DNA from: Strigamia acuminata
Lineage: Eukaryota; Arthropoda; Chilopoda; Geophilomorpha; Linotaeniidae
Assembly (NCBI GenBank): GCA_949358305.1
Contig: OX442314.1
Coordinates: 8,425,060-8,489,059 of the forward strand
Direction: 5' to 3'
Length of the DNA: 64,000 nucleotides
A program made the position numbers and the translations under genes. Positions 62,300-64,000 of this stretch are shown here, one piece after another (position 1 is the first letter of the stretch; every line of letters begins with the position of its first letter). The notes below the pieces were generated by a model. It was not told the DNA's origin, ran no database searches, and saw only the letters and a list, made by a program, of their open reading frames with translations.

Positions 62300-63354
62300 T
62301 GTAATACATGCATGCAAATGATGAAATTCGCATAAAAATCGGTAACAATTTCAGACAAAGGCCTCTAGAAATCAAAGTGCCTAAAGCCTACGAAAATCTT
62401 AAAGTGGCCCTGGTAGTAAGGTATGCACAACGCCCCTCAAACAACATACAATTGCAAAAACTAATTTTTTAGAGTTCGCAGCATCAGGAAAGTCATTAAC
62501 TACATTTTTCTTTAAAATATTTTCTTACCTTGTATATACTTTGGGTCACAAGGAAAATGCTTCAAAATTTGTGTGCAGAATAAAAAAAATGTTAGGAAGC
62601 CCTGTACTAGAATCTTCTTTTCAAAGACCAATAGCTAAAAATCACAAAGAAAAAATATATGGTGCAAACTCTACACTGGTTGAACCTTGAGCCATTAAGA
62701 ATAATATAATCATACACTTTAAATTTAAATTAAGTTAGTTGTAGCGTAATTAGAAAAGAAACCGTTTCCTCCAGTGAGGTTTCCTCAGCAACACAAAAAT
62801 CCAATTAAATTTTTGCTTCGGTTAACCTGCACTCACCACTTAAATTTGCTTTTCTATTAAAAACACAAGATTCAAAACCCAGTTTTGCAAATAAATTATT
62901 ATTGTTGTATTTAGTTGTTTCAATAAATAAGTTTTGCAACTAAACAGCTTTTCTTCTCTAACTAAGCTAGAACACAATAAGCACCTCCACAGTGATATCA
63001 CAAAATCCAAACACTAACACCCAAAACACTTAAAACATGGCTTTTTGAAGGCAGCTATAGTCGGTGCATTGAATCTTACACTAATATCATTTCAGCGCAT
63101 GATTACAATTTGCACTGCTTCTACAGTTTGCTCCCAACATCTCTATGCTAAATTCATACTGCAAATCTTATTCGGCGCAGATGATTTCATAATTTCAGTT
63201 GTTATTTAGCAGTGTTAAGCCTTATATTAGGCATAATAATTCTACGTAAAATAAAATAAACAACAACGAACTCATTATTCAAGCAATTTACAGCACGATA
63301 CCGAAATATTTATTACTAGTCGTGCCCAGCCACGCGTTGCTATGGCTCATCTCT
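62300..63354. other. AT-rich spacer with dispersed repeat
   Basis: No gene. The stretch 63150-63260 is the diverged relative of 8120-8240. Confidence 0.4.
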
Positions 63355-63668
63355 TAAATCCCGTGGAAATAAATCCCGTGGAAATAAATCCCGTGGAAAT
63401 AAATCCCGTGGAAATAAATCCCGTGGAAATAAATCCCGTGGAAATAAATCCCGTGGAAATAAATCCCGTGGAAATAAATCCCGTGGAAATAAATCCCGTA
63501 GAAATAAATAAATCCCGTGGAAATAAATAAATCCCGTGGAAATAAATAAATCCCGTGGAAATGAATAAATCCCGTGAAAATGAATAAATCCCGTGGAAAT
63601 GAATAAATCCCGTGGAAATAAATAAATCCCGTTGAAATAAATAAATCCCGTTGAAATAAATCCCGTCT
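63355..63668. repeat. AAATCCCGTGGAAAT array switching from 15-bp to 19-bp units
   Basis: About ten perfect 15-bp units AAATCCCGTGGAAAT are followed from about 63500 by about eight 19-bp units that contain an extra AAAT (AAATAAATCCCGTGGAAAT, with variants GAAAATG and GTTGAAAT). ORFs through it are artefacts. Confidence 0.95.
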
Positions 63669-64000
63669 GTTAATTTTACATCCAACAGGTGGCGTTATTT
63701 TTCAGATATTTAGTACAGCATGTGTTGCTTTAACGTCCAACATATGGCGCTGGCGCTGTTTTTCTAAAAAGCATGTTTTTACCTGTCACAGGTGTGACAT
63801 CCATACAACTCCTTGCCAAAAAAATGGAATAATCAATTTTTGACAATGCCTTTTCATTTTATAATTGTAATTTGAAGACGCCCATACAAAATTATAAATC
63901 GTGCTTTTAGTATATAAAACTACAATTATTAAGCTACCATTTGGTCAAAACAGAACAATAAAATCACTTCTGGTTGCTATTTTATTCAACTTTAGACACG
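63669..64000. other. End of window, no recognised feature
   Basis: AT-rich, no gene seen. Confidence 0.4.

Noticed and set aside
63342-63685. ORFs with NPVEI and STGFI repeats
   Set aside because: Products of the 15/19-bp array.
1-64000. tRNA and rRNA genes
   Set aside because: No cloverleaf with GGTTCGAATCC-type arm or rRNA core seen; the tRNA-like words found are retrotransposon primer sites.

Overview
This is an AT-rich animal nuclear genome segment, most probably from an arthropod. The grounds are two-exon secreted cysteine-rich peptides with a phase-1 intron at the end of the signal peptide, an arthropod-type globin X/neuroglobin-like gene, Copia and Gypsy elements, and many small TIR elements (MITEs). 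I cannot name the species. The ORFs of the tandem arrays and most short ORFs are not genes.

Layout. 1-12.4 kb: no host gene recognised; MITEs (one piggyBac-like, several with TA target sites, hAT-like remnants) and A-rich minisatellites. 12.4-14.0 kb: a TA-site inverted-repeat element inside a hAT-like element. 14.0-30.1 kb: six minus-strand, two-exon genes for small secreted CS-alpha-beta (defensin/toxin-fold) peptides, spread by tandem duplication. The duplication carrying genes 4 and 5 was later hit by a 423-bp MITE, a 1.2-kb near-perfect foldback hairpin, a Copia element inside that hairpin, and two more MITEs. 30.4-35.4 kb: apparently non-coding with two minisatellites. 35.4-49.9 kb: a 21-bp satellite split by a 13.5-kb Gypsy-type LTR retrotransposon that looks young and intact. 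51.5-58.0 kb: the last two exons of a globin gene; its 6.1-kb intron holds at least five MITEs and a 21-bp array. 58.0-64.0 kb: MITEs, a hAT-like element and a 15-to-19-bp array.

The Gypsy element is the most unusual object. Gag and Pol are linked by a canonical -1 frameshift signal (G GGA AAC, five-base spacer, hairpin). Pol carries four AT-hook-like motifs between RNase H and integrase. Downstream of pol there is no recognisable envelope gene. Instead there are a one-TM small ORF, a chain of three tiny ORFs each with two hydrophobic stretches and coupled by TAATG or stop-2nt-ATG, and two overlapping ORFs, the larger of 617 codons with two DnaJ-like CxxCxGxG motifs. The hexamer ACGCGT occurs about 37 times in the element and almost nowhere else in the window.

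The peptide cluster is the main host locus. Signal-peptide exons, intron position, promoter-side flanks and 3' flanks are conserved, while mature peptides diverge. Three members carry a histidine-rich pro-segment built from an expanding trinucleotide repeat, one has lost its stop codon, and one lacks the fourth cysteine pair.
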